64,000 bases of DNA from NCBI RefSeq assembly GCF_900095725.1, contig NZ_FMMP01000006.1:930001-994000 (forward strand), given 5' to 3'. The notes below the pieces were generated by a model, which made no database searches, was not told where the DNA came from, and worked only from the letters and a program-made list of their open reading frames with translations. Below are positions 1 to 7,716 of the stretch, piece by piece. Numbering within the stretch: position 1 is the first letter of the stretch; each line of letters opens with the position of its first letter. This stretch comes from Cellulosilyticum sp. I15G10I2. GTDB taxonomy: Bacteria > Bacillota > Clostridia > Lachnospirales > Cellulosilyticaceae. A program made the position numbers and the translations under genes.

Positions 1-126
1 AATAGTTGCTACATCTTCCTGATCGACAACTAAAATATATTTTTTATTTTCTAACACAATTTCATCTAATACCTCGAAAAGTGTTTCTTCTCCTGTCGTT
101 TCATCAAAAAACTTAATTTGTTCCAT
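1..126 (-). CDS. DUF1292 family protein (YrzB-like), 3' end outside window
   Basis: Only the first 42 codons are inside the window; the gene runs off the left edge. The visible residues start MEQIKFFDETTGEE and are rich in acidic residues and short beta-strand-like stretches, as in the small DUF1292 proteins of Firmicutes. The start is an ATG at 124-126 behind a purine-rich GAAGGGAAAAGG site. It lies 47 bp downstream of ruvX on the same strand, matching the ireB-ruvX-DUF1292 (yrzL-yrrK-yrzB) order common in Bacillota. The family has no firmly established function. The call rests on context plus a short N-terminus. Confidence 0.75.
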   Translation of the reverse strand, partial: MEQIKFFDETTGEETLFEVLDEIVLENKKYILVVDQEDVATI

Positions 127-173
127 GAGCCTTTTCCCTTCTTATCATCTGCTAAAATAAGTTAAGCACACCT

Positions 174-593
174 TTAATGCGTAGCGTCTAAGTAGTTTTG
201 CAAAATAATAGTTGCCGCTAGCTTATCAATAACTTGTTTTCTCTTTTTACGGCTGACATCCGCTTCTAAAAGAAATCCTTCAGCAGCTACTGTACTTAAT
301 CTTTCATCCCAAACTACTACGGGAATTTTGAGCTTTGCTTCTAACTTTTCTTTAAATAATAGTGTTTTTTCACCTCTTTCACCTATAGAATTATTCATAT
401 TTTTAGGAAGCCCAAGAACGATTTTTTCAACTTTATACTCTGAACATAGCTCATTAAGCCTAGCTAAAGTAGGCTTTAAGTTATTTTCGTCTTGTCTTCT
501 TATGATTTCTAGTCCTTGTGCAGTCCATCCAAATGGATCGCTCACTGCAACACCTGTTGTTTTAGTACCAAAATCTAAGCCTAGTATACGCAA
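174..593 (-). CDS. ruvX: RuvX/YqgF family Holliday junction resolvase or pre-16S rRNA nuclease
   Basis: A 139-residue RNase H-fold nuclease of the YqgF/RuvX family, at the usual family length. It opens with the metal-binding strand [17 protein letters not shown], whose Asp is the first catalytic acid. It has the internal VLGLPKNMN segment, the VVWDERLST segment with the second acidic residue, and a C-terminal [14 protein letters not shown] helix with the last acids. In E. coli YqgF matures the 5' end of 16S rRNA; a Holliday junction role has also been proposed, so the substrate here is open. It sits between ireB and DUF1292. An AGGAGG site precedes the ATG, directly after a hairpin with a T-run. 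Confidence 0.95.
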   Translation of the reverse strand: MRILGLDFGTKTTGVAVSDPFGWTAQGLEIIRRQDENNLKPTLARLNELCSEYKVEKIVLGLPKNMNNSIGERGEKTLLFKEKLEAKLKIPVVVWDERLSTVAAEGFLLEADVSRKKRKQVIDKLAATIILQNYLDATH

Positions 594-607
594 TATAATC
601 CTCCTAT

Positions 608-636
608 AAAAAAGCTGTAGAGTATGCCCCTACAGC
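608..636 (-). terminator. Hairpin with T-run between ireB and ruvX
   Basis: On the minus strand a 7-bp stem (GCTGTAG / CTACAGC) with a 9-nt loop is followed at once by six T residues, and then by the ruvX ribosome binding site. It has the form of an intrinsic terminator inside what is otherwise a standard operon, so it may partly terminate ireB transcripts or attenuate ruvX. Confidence 0.6.
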
Positions 637-643
637 CCACTTT

Positions 644-895
644 CTATTGCTTTAAATAACAAGTCACTAATTCTTCTAGTATTTCATCGCGTTCTAATTT
701 TCGAATTTTGTTTCTTGCGCCATTATGGCTTGTAATATAAGTTGGGTCGCCGGACATAATATAACCTACTATTTGATTAATGGGATTGTACCCTTTTTCT
801 TGGAGCGCTATATAAACCTCCATTAATATTTCTCTAGTTGAGGCTTTTTCTAGATTCTCTAAATGAAATTGCATTGTTTCATTAATATTCGCCAT
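644..895 (-). CDS. ireB: IreB family regulatory phosphoprotein (UPF0297)
   Basis: An 83-residue protein of the IreB/UPF0297 (YrzL) family. The conserved core is complete: NETMQFHLE near the N-terminus, the helix ending [33 protein letters not shown], and the C-terminal [14 protein letters not shown]. In Enterococcus faecalis IreB is phosphorylated by the Ser/Thr kinase IreK at a Thr near the N-terminus and modulates cephalosporin resistance; a Thr is present in NETMQF here. An in-frame GTG lies three codons upstream, but the GGAAGG site is correctly spaced for the ATG at 893-895, so I start there. It is first in the ireB-ruvX-DUF1292 run and has its own promoter. Confidence 0.95.
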   Translation of the reverse strand: MANINETMQFHLENLEKASTREILMEVYIALQEKGYNPINQIVGYIMSGDPTYITSHNGARNKIRKLERDEILEELVTCYLKQ

Positions 896-936
896 TTGTT
901 TCACCTTCCAATATCTGCACCTGTGTCTTTAAGTAT

Positions 937-965
937 ATCATAATACAAAATAAAACTATATACAA
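937..965 (-). promoter_or_regulatory. Probable vegetative promoter of ireB-ruvX
   Basis: On the minus strand TTGTAT (960-965) and TATGAT (937-942) are separated by 17 bp, about 40 bp upstream of the ireB start. This fits a sigma-A type promoter with a slightly degenerate -35 box. Confidence 0.55.
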
Positions 966-990
966 TTACAAAAATATTAAAATATTATTA

Positions 991-2289
991 TTATTGCATA
1001 TGTCCTATTAATTCGTCATTATTTAATTTATCGATAACTACACGCGCTATAGTATTTTCAAGATTAACTTCACTTGGAACACGTACCTTAAGGTAATTAC
1101 TTGTATAACCTGTTAAGATGTGGTCTTGATAGTCTTCAAAAAGAACTTCAGCCTGCTTATTTAAGCAGTTTATCATAAATGCTTTTCTTAAATCTTTTTC
1201 TACCGCACTTAGCACTTTAACTCTATAGTCTTTTATGTGTGATTCAACTTGATTCCCCATACTTGCAGCCGGTGTTCCTATACGTGGGGAAAATGGGAAA
1301 ATATGAATCTGCGCAAGCTGCAGTTCCTTAACAAAGTCTAGTGTTTCACTAAACTCATCATCAGTCTCTCCTGGAAAACCAACTATAATATCTGTCGTAA
1401 TAGCAACTTCCGGCCAAATACTTCTTAATTTAGCTACGCTCTCTTTGTATTCAGCTTTAGTATACTTCCTATTCATTCTTTCAAGAACACTTTCACTGCC
1501 ACTTTGCAAGGACAGGTGGAAGTGTTTACACAACTTTGGCATATTGTTTATTTCCCTGATAAATGTATCGGTAATGACTAAAGGTTCAATCGAGCTCATT
1601 CTAATGCGCTTAATATCAGGTATCTCATGTACTTTTTTTAGGAGCTCTATCAAACTTGTATTACCTAAATCTTTCCCATATGAAGCCACATGTATTCCAG
1701 TTAAAACAATTTCTTTAAAACCAATTTGTGAAAGTCTTAGAGCTTCTTCTAAAACTTGATCTTCTTTTCTACTTCTAATTTTGCCCCTTACATACGGAAT
1801 AATACAATAACTGCAATAATTATTGCAACCTTCTTGTATTTTTAAGTAAACCCTTGTACGCTCACCCATATCAGAGATCTTAAGCTCTTCAAACTCATCA
1901 ACAGTCATAATGTCAGAAACAAGATTAATCTCTTTATTAATACCTGCATAGTATTCTCTAACCAACTGTGCAATTTGACTGCGTTTATTTGTGCCTACTA
2001 TAATATCTATTTCATCAACTTGTTCCTTGATACCATCTCCTGCTATCTGAGCATAACATCCCATAGCAACAAGTATACTTTCTGGGTTTATTTTTTTTGT
2101 CTTTCTAAGCATTTGTCTACATTTCCTATCACTTAAGTGAGTAACTGTACATGTATTCACTACATATACATCCGCAAAATCATTAAAATCAACAATCTGA
2201 TAGCCTTCCGCCTTAAAATCTTCTAAGACTGATTCTGTATCATATTGATTAACTTTACACCCTAAGGTATAGAATGCTGCTTTTCTCAA
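991..2289 (-). CDS. mtaB: tRNA (N6-threonylcarbamoyladenosine-C2)-methylthiotransferase MtaB
   Basis: A 432-residue MiaB-family radical SAM enzyme that adds a methylthio group to t6A at position 37 of ANN-decoding tRNAs, giving ms2t6A. Domains in order: N-terminal UPF0004 domain starting AAFYTLGCKVNQYDTES, with further cysteines in VVNTCTVTH and AMGCYAQ that hold one Fe-S cluster; radical SAM core with EGCNNYCSYCIIPYVRG (CxxxCxxC) near residue 150; and a C-terminal TRAM-like region after about 370. The GCKVNQYDTE signature favours MtaB over MiaB. The start codon is TTG behind GAGGTG. A TATAAT hexamer lies upstream at 2332-2337, but its -35 box is poor. Confidence 0.95.
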   Translation of the reverse strand: MRKAAFYTLGCKVNQYDTESVLEDFKAEGYQIVDFNDFADVYVVNTCTVTHLSDRKCRQMLRKTKKINPESILVAMGCYAQIAGDGIKEQVDEIDIIVGTNKRSQIAQLVREYYAGINKEINLVSDIMTVDEFEELKISDMGERTRVYLKIQEGCNNYCSYCIIPYVRGKIRSRKEDQVLEEALRLSQIGFKEIVLTGIHVASYGKDLGNTSLIELLKKVHEIPDIKRIRMSSIEPLVITDTFIREINNMPKLCKHFHLSLQSGSESVLERMNRKYTKAEYKESVAKLRSIWPEVAITTDIIVGFPGETDDEFSETLDFVKELQLAQIHIFPFSPRIGTPAASMGNQVESHIKDYRVKVLSAVEKDLRKAFMINCLNKQAEVLFEDYQDHILTGYTSNYLKVRVPSEVNLENTIARVVIDKLNNDELIGHMQ

Positions 2290-2421
2290 TATTTCACCTC
2301 TTTCATATTGACAATCTTCATATCAAAATATATTATACAAGTAGCTTAAAAATATTTTCATGTATTTTTATCTAAATTTATCATATCATAATTAAATATA
2401 ATGTTATTAGGAGGGCCGTAC

Positions 2422-2655
2422 ATGAAATCCATTACTATTTCACTTAATTCAATTGAAAAGGTAAAGCAATTTGTTAATCTTATAAATATTTATGATGGCG
2501 ACTTTGATTTATCGTCTGGACGCTACATTATTGATGCCAAGTCTATTATGGGTATTTTCAGCTTGGATCTTAGCAAACCATTGCGTTTAGATATTTATAA
2601 CGATAACTATGCAGATGAAATAATTTCAAAACTAAACGCATTTATTCACCAATAA
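2422..2655 (+). CDS. HPr-fold protein lacking the phosphoacceptor histidine
   Basis: A 77-residue protein resembling PTS HPr. The segment DAKSIMGIFSLDLSKP near residues 39-54 matches the HPr Ser46 region (KSIMG.MSLG), and overall length fits. The GIHARP motif with the phosphoacceptor His15 is absent: the corresponding N-terminal stretch is LNSIEKVKQF, and the only histidine is the penultimate residue. It therefore cannot carry phosphate in the usual PTS relay, and a regulatory or structural role is inference. An in-frame ATG exists at 2401, but an AGGAGGG site at 2409-2415 sets the start at 2422. The gene stands alone on the plus strand between mtaB and thiI, and converges on thiI at a shared terminator. 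Confidence 0.8.
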   Translation: MKSITISLNSIEKVKQFVNLINIYDGDFDLSSGRYIIDAKSIMGIFSLDLSKPLRLDIYNDNYADEIISKLNAFIHQ

Positions 2656-2662
2656 ACACCTA

Positions 2663-2692
2663 TTTAAAAGCCCATCTCTATGGGCTTTTAAA
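2663..2692. terminator. Bidirectional terminator between the HPr-like gene and thiI
   Basis: A perfect 13-bp inverted repeat (2663-2675 and 2680-2692) with a CTCT loop and A/T tracts on both sides lies between two convergent genes. It includes the thiI stop codon at 2688-2690, and can serve both strands. Confidence 0.85.
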
Positions 2693-3872
2693 TAATTTGA
2701 ATGATTTCCATCTGGCTTATGGCGCTTTCTATCATTTGTTCAAGCGTATCCTTTAGAATTTCTTCAGAGTTTTCAATAATATCTAAGCGCGGTTTTGTTT
2801 CTGGATGTTTAGGCACAAATATGGTACAGCAGTCTTCATAAGGTAAAATAGACGTCTCATACGTGTCTATTTTTTTAGAAATTTGAACAATCTCCTCTTT
2901 ATCAAATCCGATCAAAGGACGAAATACCGGCATATTCACCACATGATCTGTCACAACTAAACTTTGTAAAGTTTGACTTGCAACCTGCCCAATGCTTTCT
3001 CCTGTTATAAGTGCCTTACTGTTATTCATCCTAGCGATCTTTTCAGCAATTCTCATCATAATTCTGCGCATAATGAGTGTCAACTGTATATGAGGGCATT
3101 TTTCATAAATGGTCATCTGTATTTCTGTAAAAGGCACTACATGTACTTTCATACTGCCTGTATACTGAGCGACTTTTTTAGCTAAATCAACAACCTTATC
3201 TTTTGCTCTTTCACTAGTATAGGGTGGACTGTGAAAATAAACTGCATCAATTTCGACACCACGTTTTGCAACCATCCATCCCGCTACTGGGCTATCTATG
3301 CCACCAGATAAAAGAAGTGTCGCTTGTCCATTGGTGCCATAAGGCATGCCACCTGCCCCCTTATAAGTTGTAGCATAGACATATGCACTGCTACGTAGTT
3401 CTACCATGAGTAGTACATCTGGATGATGCACATCTACTTTTACCTTTCCTTGTAATTCAGTTAAAAGATATTCTCCTATTTGTGCACTAACTTCCATAGA
3501 ATTAAGAGGAAAGCGCTTATCTGCTCTTCTTGTTTCTACTTTAAAAGTTATCGCTTGATTTGAACACTCTTTATTCATTTGGGCATAGGCAAGTCTTTTA
3601 ATAGCCTCCATAGATACTTCTTCTTCTTTTAACCCATACGCTATTCCAACTATACCAAAAATACGGCTAAGTTTATCAATTACTGCGCGTTCATCAATCA
3701 AAGTATCTTCTATAGGTTCTACCATAATTCTGCCCTGCTCTTTTTTTGTAACAAAGTGACCTAGTTCTTTAAGATTCTTTTTTATATTATCCACTAATCT
3801 ATTTTCAAATAAGTATCTATTCTTCCCTTTAATAGCTATCTCACCATATTTAACTAAAAAGACTTTTTTCAT
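2688..3872 (-). CDS. thiI: tRNA 4-thiouridine synthase ThiI
   Basis: A 394-residue ThiI that adenylates U8 of tRNA and transfers sulfur to make s4U. The N-terminus VKYGEIAIKGKNR begins the NFLD/THUMP part (to about residue 165). The PP-loop ATPase signature SGGIDSPVAGW follows near 190, and the later CEDCCTIF cysteines lie in the pyrophosphatase-like core. The rhodanese domain of enterobacterial ThiI is absent, as in Bacillus, so sulfur must be delivered by a dedicated cysteine desulfurase. That partner is the upstream gene, whose stop overlaps the thiI ATG by four bases. Confidence 0.96.
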   Translation of the reverse strand: MKKVFLVKYGEIAIKGKNRYLFENRLVDNIKKNLKELGHFVTKKEQGRIMVEPIEDTLIDERAVIDKLSRIFGIVGIAYGLKEEEVSMEAIKRLAYAQMNKECSNQAITFKVETRRADKRFPLNSMEVSAQIGEYLLTELQGKVKVDVHHPDVLLMVELRSSAYVYATTYKGAGGMPYGTNGQATLLLSGGIDSPVAGWMVAKRGVEIDAVYFHSPPYTSERAKDKVVDLAKKVAQYTGSMKVHVVPFTEIQMTIYEKCPHIQLTLIMRRIMMRIAEKIARMNNSKALITGESIGQVASQTLQSLVVTDHVVNMPVFRPLIGFDKEEIVQISKKIDTYETSILPYEDCCTIFVPKHPETKPRLDIIENSEEILKDTLEQMIESAISQMEIIQII

Positions 3873-5041
3873 CGTTGTTTTCCTCCTAAGGTATATCTTC
3901 TAAGCAATGCAACTTGTTCTTTTAATACTTGAAGTGTATTGTCAAGATCTTCTTTAGTAATATCTAACCCAAAGGAAAACCTTATTGCATTATCAAAGTC
4001 ATCTTTGTGATTACCAATCGCCATAAGGGCGTGGCTATGACTCTTTTTATTAGAAGCACAGGCAGAGCCTGATGAGACATAAATTCCATTGTGTTCTAAA
4101 GCATGCAGTAAAACCTCAGCACGTACATTTCTAAATCCAATATTTAAAATATGTGGAGCTCCCTGAGAAACAGATGGTCCATTAATAAATGTATCTGGTA
4201 TATGTGCTAAAATTTCATTTGCTAAATAGGTTTTAGCATCAAGATATTCTGCGTTAATTTGTTTCTTATTCTCAGTAACATACTTGCAAGCCTCTAACAT
4301 CCCTGCAATACCAGGTGTGTTTTCTGTGCCGGAACGCAAGTCCTTTTGCTGTCCGCCTCCATAAATAAGAGGATTTAGTCGAACTTGTTTGCTTTTATAG
4401 AGAAAACCAATACCTCTTGGACCATAAAATTTATGTGCACTTACTGATAATAAGTCAATCTTATCCTTTTTTACATGAATCGGTATTTTACTAAAAGACT
4501 GCACGGCATCCACATGAAAAAGTGTTTCTTTATGCTTTTGTTTAATCAGTGTACCAATCTGTTCCAGCGGCTGAACGGTTCCAATTTCATTATTAACATG
4601 CATAATGCTGACTAAAATAGTTTGCTCATCTATAGCTTCCTCTAAAGCTTCAAGGTCAATATAGCCTTCTTTACTAACTGGAATCATGCAGATTTCAAAT
4701 CCTTGAGATTTTAAATACTTAAAAGGTTCAAGGACTGATGGATGCTCAATGGCTGTAGTAATAATTTTATTACCTCTTCTTCTATAAGCCAAACTTGTAC
4801 CTATGATAGCCATATTATTACTTTCGGTACCTCCAGATGTATAGATCATTTCATCTTGTGCACAGCCTAGTACTTTAGCTAGAAATACACTCGCATTTTT
4901 AATAATAGTTTCCGCTTCAATCCCTTTTTTATGCAAAGAAGAAGGATTCCCATAGATATTTATCATAATATCTGCAACCGCATCTGCTACCTGCTTAAGC
5001 GGCTTTGTTGTTGATGCATTATCTAAATAGATTTCTTTCAT
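3869..5041 (-). CDS. Cysteine desulfurase (NifS/IscS-like), partner of ThiI
   Basis: A 390-residue class V aminotransferase-fold PLP enzyme that takes sulfur from cysteine as a persulfide. Visible landmarks are YLDNASTTKP at the N-terminus, TSGGTESNN for cofactor binding, HVDAVQS, the PLP-lysine motif SAHKFYGPRGIGFL, and the active cysteine in SSGSACASN. An upstream in-frame ATG would add six residues, but GAGGAAAAGG is spaced for the ATG at 5039-5041. The 4-nt overlap with thiI mirrors the Bacillus nifZ-thiI pair, so its main job is probably sulfur supply for s4U. A role in Fe-S assembly cannot be excluded. It begins only 31 bp after the cheY terminator hairpin, so it may depend on read-through. 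Confidence 0.94.
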   Translation of the reverse strand: MKEIYLDNASTTKPLKQVADAVADIMINIYGNPSSLHKKGIEAETIIKNASVFLAKVLGCAQDEMIYTSGGTESNNMAIIGTSLAYRRRGNKIITTAIEHPSVLEPFKYLKSQGFEICMIPVSKEGYIDLEALEEAIDEQTILVSIMHVNNEIGTVQPLEQIGTLIKQKHKETLFHVDAVQSFSKIPIHVKKDKIDLLSVSAHKFYGPRGIGFLYKSKQVRLNPLIYGGGQQKDLRSGTENTPGIAGMLEACKYVTENKKQINAEYLDAKTYLANEILAHIPDTFINGPSVSQGAPHILNIGFRNVRAEVLLHALEHNGIYVSSGSACASNKKSHSHALMAIGNHKDDFDNAIRFSFGLDITKEDLDNTLQVLKEQVALLRRYTLGGKQR

Positions 5042-5072
5042 AACCTTTTCCTCTTTCATTTATCACTTACAT

Positions 5073-5103
5073 AAAAAATGAGGGTATCTTCCCCTCATTT
5101 TTT
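5073..5103 (-). terminator. Terminator hairpin after cheY
   Basis: A 12-bp stem (5073-5084 with 5092-5103) with a 7-nt loop and A/T tails overlaps the cheY stop codon. On the minus strand the GC-rich part is followed by a run of T. The next gene, nifS, starts 31 bp further on. Confidence 0.75.
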
Positions 5104-5471
5104 TATCTATTCATGACATTATAAATAGCTTGCAAAACACGAGTTTTTTCAAAGGGTTTAACTACAAAGTCTCTGGCACCTCTTTTAATAGCTTCTACAA
5201 CTTTAGAATGCTGCCCCATAGCCGAACACATAATTATTTTTGTATCTGGGCTTACCTGCAATATTTTCTCTATGGCTTCAATACCATCCATCTCTGGCAT
5301 TGTAATATCTAATGTAACAATATCAGGCTTTAGTTCTTCTGCCATTTCAATAGCTTGAACACCATTTCCTGCCTCGCCGATTACTTTAAAACCTGCTTCT
5401 GTAAGCATCTTTTTAAGTACGGTTCTCATAAATATTGCATCGTCTACTACTAGAAAAGTTACATCATTCAT
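5103..5471 (-). CDS. Single-domain CheY-like response regulator
   Basis: A 122-residue receiver domain with no output domain. It has the acidic pair VVDDA, the phosphoacceptor Asp in DIVTLDITMPEMDG, the switch Ser in IMCSAMG, and the conserved Lys in FVVKPF. These are the CheY residues needed for phosphorylation. It sits at the end of the prmA-rsmE operon with only 2 bp between the rsmE stop and its ATG. No kinase or chemotaxis gene lies nearby. A TTG two codons upstream is an alternative start, but GGTGG is better placed for the ATG at 5469-5471. It might act in chemotaxis encoded elsewhere or in another phosphorelay. Confidence 0.92.
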   Translation of the reverse strand: MNDVTFLVVDDAIFMRTVLKKMLTEAGFKVIGEAGNGVQAIEMAEELKPDIVTLDITMPEMDGIEAIEKILQVSPDTKIIMCSAMGQHSKVVEAIKRGARDFVVKPFEKTRVLQAIYNVMNR

Positions 5472-5473
5472 CG

Positions 5474-6214
5474 TCAACTACCACCCATTTCATACATAAT
5501 ATTAGCAAGAACAACAAGTCCTGCTGTTTCGCTGCGCAGTATACGTTTGCCTAGTGTAACGGGCAAAATATTTTTGCATTTAGCAAATTCAATTTCTTCT
5601 TCTGTAAATCCACCTTCCGGACCAATAAACACACCTATAGATTGATAATTAGAGGCTCTTAAAAAAGCCTTAATATGATGAGCATGCTCATTCTCAAAAG
5701 GTATACATGAAACTTCATACTGATCTCTGGCATAGAGTATAGCTTCTTTAAACAAAATAGGTTTTAAAACTTCTGGGACAATACCTCTTTTACTTTGTTT
5801 CGCCGCACTTTCAGCTATCTTATTCCATCTATCTAATTTATTCTTAATCTTAGTATCAGATTCCATTTTCACAATACATCGTTCTGTACATATAGGAATA
5901 ATTTTAGTAACACCAATTTCTACACTTTTTTGAATCACAAACTCCATTTTTTCACCTTTTACAAGGGATTGAAATAAAATCGTTTCTACTGCTGGTTCTG
6001 TTTCACATAATAAAACATGCTTAATTTTAGCATATATGACATCCGTATCCATTTTTTTTATTATACACTGATAATCCTTACCTTGTCTATCATTAATTAA
6101 AATTTCTTTGCCTTCAGTTAATCTGAGTACATTTTTAATATGTTTTACATCTGTTCCTGTAATTAAAATATAATCTTGATCAATTGCTCCATGATCCACA
6201 AAAAATTTTGCCAT
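5474..6214 (-). CDS. rsmE: 16S rRNA (uracil-1498-N3)-methyltransferase RsmE
   Basis: A 246-residue SPOUT-class methyltransferase that methylates U1498 of 16S rRNA. The N-terminal PUA-like part begins MAKFFVDHGAI and includes TDVKHIKNVLRL. The C-terminal trefoil-knot SAM-binding region is seen as VFIGPEGGFTEEEIEFA and LGKRILRSETAGLVVLANI, both family signatures. It lies 27 bp after prmA and directly before the cheY-like gene. The prmA-rsmE pairing downstream of dnaJ is a common clostridial order. Confidence 0.96.
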   Translation of the reverse strand: MAKFFVDHGAIDQDYILITGTDVKHIKNVLRLTEGKEILINDRQGKDYQCIIKKMDTDVIYAKIKHVLLCETEPAVETILFQSLVKGEKMEFVIQKSVEIGVTKIIPICTERCIVKMESDTKIKNKLDRWNKIAESAAKQSKRGIVPEVLKPILFKEAILYARDQYEVSCIPFENEHAHHIKAFLRASNYQSIGVFIGPEGGFTEEEIEFAKCKNILPVTLGKRILRSETAGLVVLANIMYEMGGS

Positions 6215-6241
6215 AATAAATACCTTTTCTTAAGTGATATT

Positions 6242-7213
6242 TTATTTTAAGTGTGCTGTAATCGCAACCCAATCATTTTTTTCCGTTATTTCATCAATCT
6301 CAAAGCCACTCTCTTGTAAGGCTTCCTCAACTTCTTTTGATCTTTCACCTATAACACCAGAAGCTATCAGAATGCCCTGTGGTTTTAAAAATTTTCCAAA
6401 TATATCTTTCATAAACAAAATAACATCAGCGACAATATTAGCAACAACAATATCATACCCTTCTGAACTAATCGCCTCAGCTAAGTCGTTATTTTCTATG
6501 ACATTACCGCAATATGTTTTAAAAGTATTAGAAGAAATATTATTTTTCTTAAAATTATCCTCTGCTATATTCACAGAATTTTGATCAATATCAACTGCCG
6601 TCACTTCTTTTGCCCCGAGTAAAACTGCAGCTACAGAAAGAATCCCGCTACCGCATCCCATATCTAATACCCTACAATCTTGTGTAATAGATTTCTCAAG
6701 TTGACAAATACAGAGCTGAGTAGTATAGTGCTGTCCTGTTCCAAAGCTAGAATTAGGATCAATCTCTAAAATCATGCGATTAGTTTGTCCTTTATATTCT
6801 TCCCAAGAAGGTTTAATTACAAATTTTTCACCTACTTCGAAAGGTTTAAAATACTGTTTCCAATTATTAGCCCAATCTTCCTCATTTACATTGCCGAGTT
6901 CTAAAGTTAATTCCCCATAATTCTGTTCGGTATCTGAAGCTTTTAGTCTGGCTAGTATGTTCTTAAGCTCAACAAATGTCTCATTACCCTGCATATTATC
7001 TGCAAAATAGACCGTAATACTTGTTTCGCTATCCTTTAATTTTTCAACTTCCTCGTCCATATAATCCCACTCAGTTCCCCAACCTTTTAAAAATTCATCA
7101 AAATCATCAGGGTCTTGCACAACAAATCCTGTTACGCCTAATTGTAATAATACGCCTGTTATAATCTCAAGTCCTTGCTTTGAAGTATATATTGTAACCT
7201 CTAACCAGTTCAT
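6242..7213 (-). CDS. prmA: Ribosomal protein L11 methyltransferase PrmA
   Basis: A 323-residue SAM-dependent methyltransferase that trimethylates ribosomal protein L11. Residues 1 to about 130 form the L11-recognition region (starting MNWLEVTIYTSKQ). The catalytic domain follows, with DPNSSFGTGQHYTTQLC, the SAM motif VLDMGCGSGILSVAA, and VANIVADVI. An upstream in-frame ATG adds 17 residues, but the GGAG site fits the ATG at 7211-7213 and the family start MNW. A strong promoter is placed about 30 bp upstream of the chosen start, inside the longer reading frame, which supports the shorter protein. Confidence 0.96.
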   Translation of the reverse strand: MNWLEVTIYTSKQGLEIITGVLLQLGVTGFVVQDPDDFDEFLKGWGTEWDYMDEEVEKLKDSETSITVYFADNMQGNETFVELKNILARLKASDTEQNYGELTLELGNVNEEDWANNWKQYFKPFEVGEKFVIKPSWEEYKGQTNRMILEIDPNSSFGTGQHYTTQLCICQLEKSITQDCRVLDMGCGSGILSVAAVLLGAKEVTAVDIDQNSVNIAEDNFKKNNISSNTFKTYCGNVIENNDLAEAISSEGYDIVVANIVADVILFMKDIFGKFLKPQGILIASGVIGERSKEVEEALQESGFEIDEITEKNDWVAITAHLK

Positions 7214-7243
7214 TGCTTCATCTCCATATTCAAATTTATTTAA

Positions 7244-7272
7244 ATTATATGACACCCCGTACATTTATTCAA
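7244..7272 (-). promoter_or_regulatory. Promoter of prmA-rsmE-cheY
   Basis: On the minus strand TTGAAT (7267-7272) and a perfect TATAAT (7244-7249) are 17 bp apart and about 30 bp upstream of prmA. This sets prmA apart from the dnaK operon, from which it is also separated by a divergent small gene. Confidence 0.75.
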
Positions 7273-7410
7273 GCACTTAGTAGATTTATCTAAACAACTT
7301 ATAATTAATAAACTATTATATCTTTTTTTAAAATAATATTTTAATTTCTTACTAAATAGTATATGATAAATAGGGATATTTAGAAAATTTAATTAAGGAG
7401 GTGTTTTAAG

Positions 7411-7644
7411 ATGAATCCAATGTACTCAGCATTATACTCTGCTATACAATTTATTCCTCTTCTTGAAATTGTGCTTAGGGTTATCCTTTATATAGCCGTT
7501 ATTTATATTCTTTTTGGTCCGCTGCGTAAACTAGTTAAGGCTGCCACTGTTCATTTAGAATCCCAAAAATCAACTTTTGATGAGGCTATTATCACTACTG
7601 AAGTTGTATCTGACCCAATCGAAGAACGTACTACTGAAGAATAA
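7411..7644 (+). CDS. Small single-pass membrane protein of unknown function
   Basis: A 77-residue protein that I do not recognise. A strong AAGGAGGTG site lies 7 bp before the ATG. Residues about 15-36 (FIPLLEIVLRVILYIAVIYILF) are a hydrophobic membrane span, followed by a basic patch (GPLRKLVKA) that suggests an N-out, C-in orientation. The C-terminal 35 residues are soluble, rich in Thr and Glu, and end TTEE. It is transcribed against its neighbours and sits alone between prmA and dnaJ. A TATGAT hexamer at 7362-7367 is a possible -10 box. It shares a bidirectional terminator with dnaJ. Confidence 0.8.
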   Translation: MNPMYSALYSAIQFIPLLEIVLRVILYIAVIYILFGPLRKLVKAATVHLESQKSTFDEAIITTEVVSDPIEERTTEE

Positions 7645-7657
7645 TGTTTTCATTCAC

Positions 7658-7705
7658 TAAAAAACTTCCCTTTAAACATACAGTATTAAAAAGGAAGTTT
7701 TTTTA
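7658..7705. terminator. Bidirectional terminator between the small membrane gene and dnaJ
   Basis: An inverted repeat (AACTTCC / GGAAGTT with A/T extensions on both sides) lies between convergent genes. T-runs follow the stem on both strands. Confidence 0.75.
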
Positions 7706-7716
7706 TTTGAAACTTT

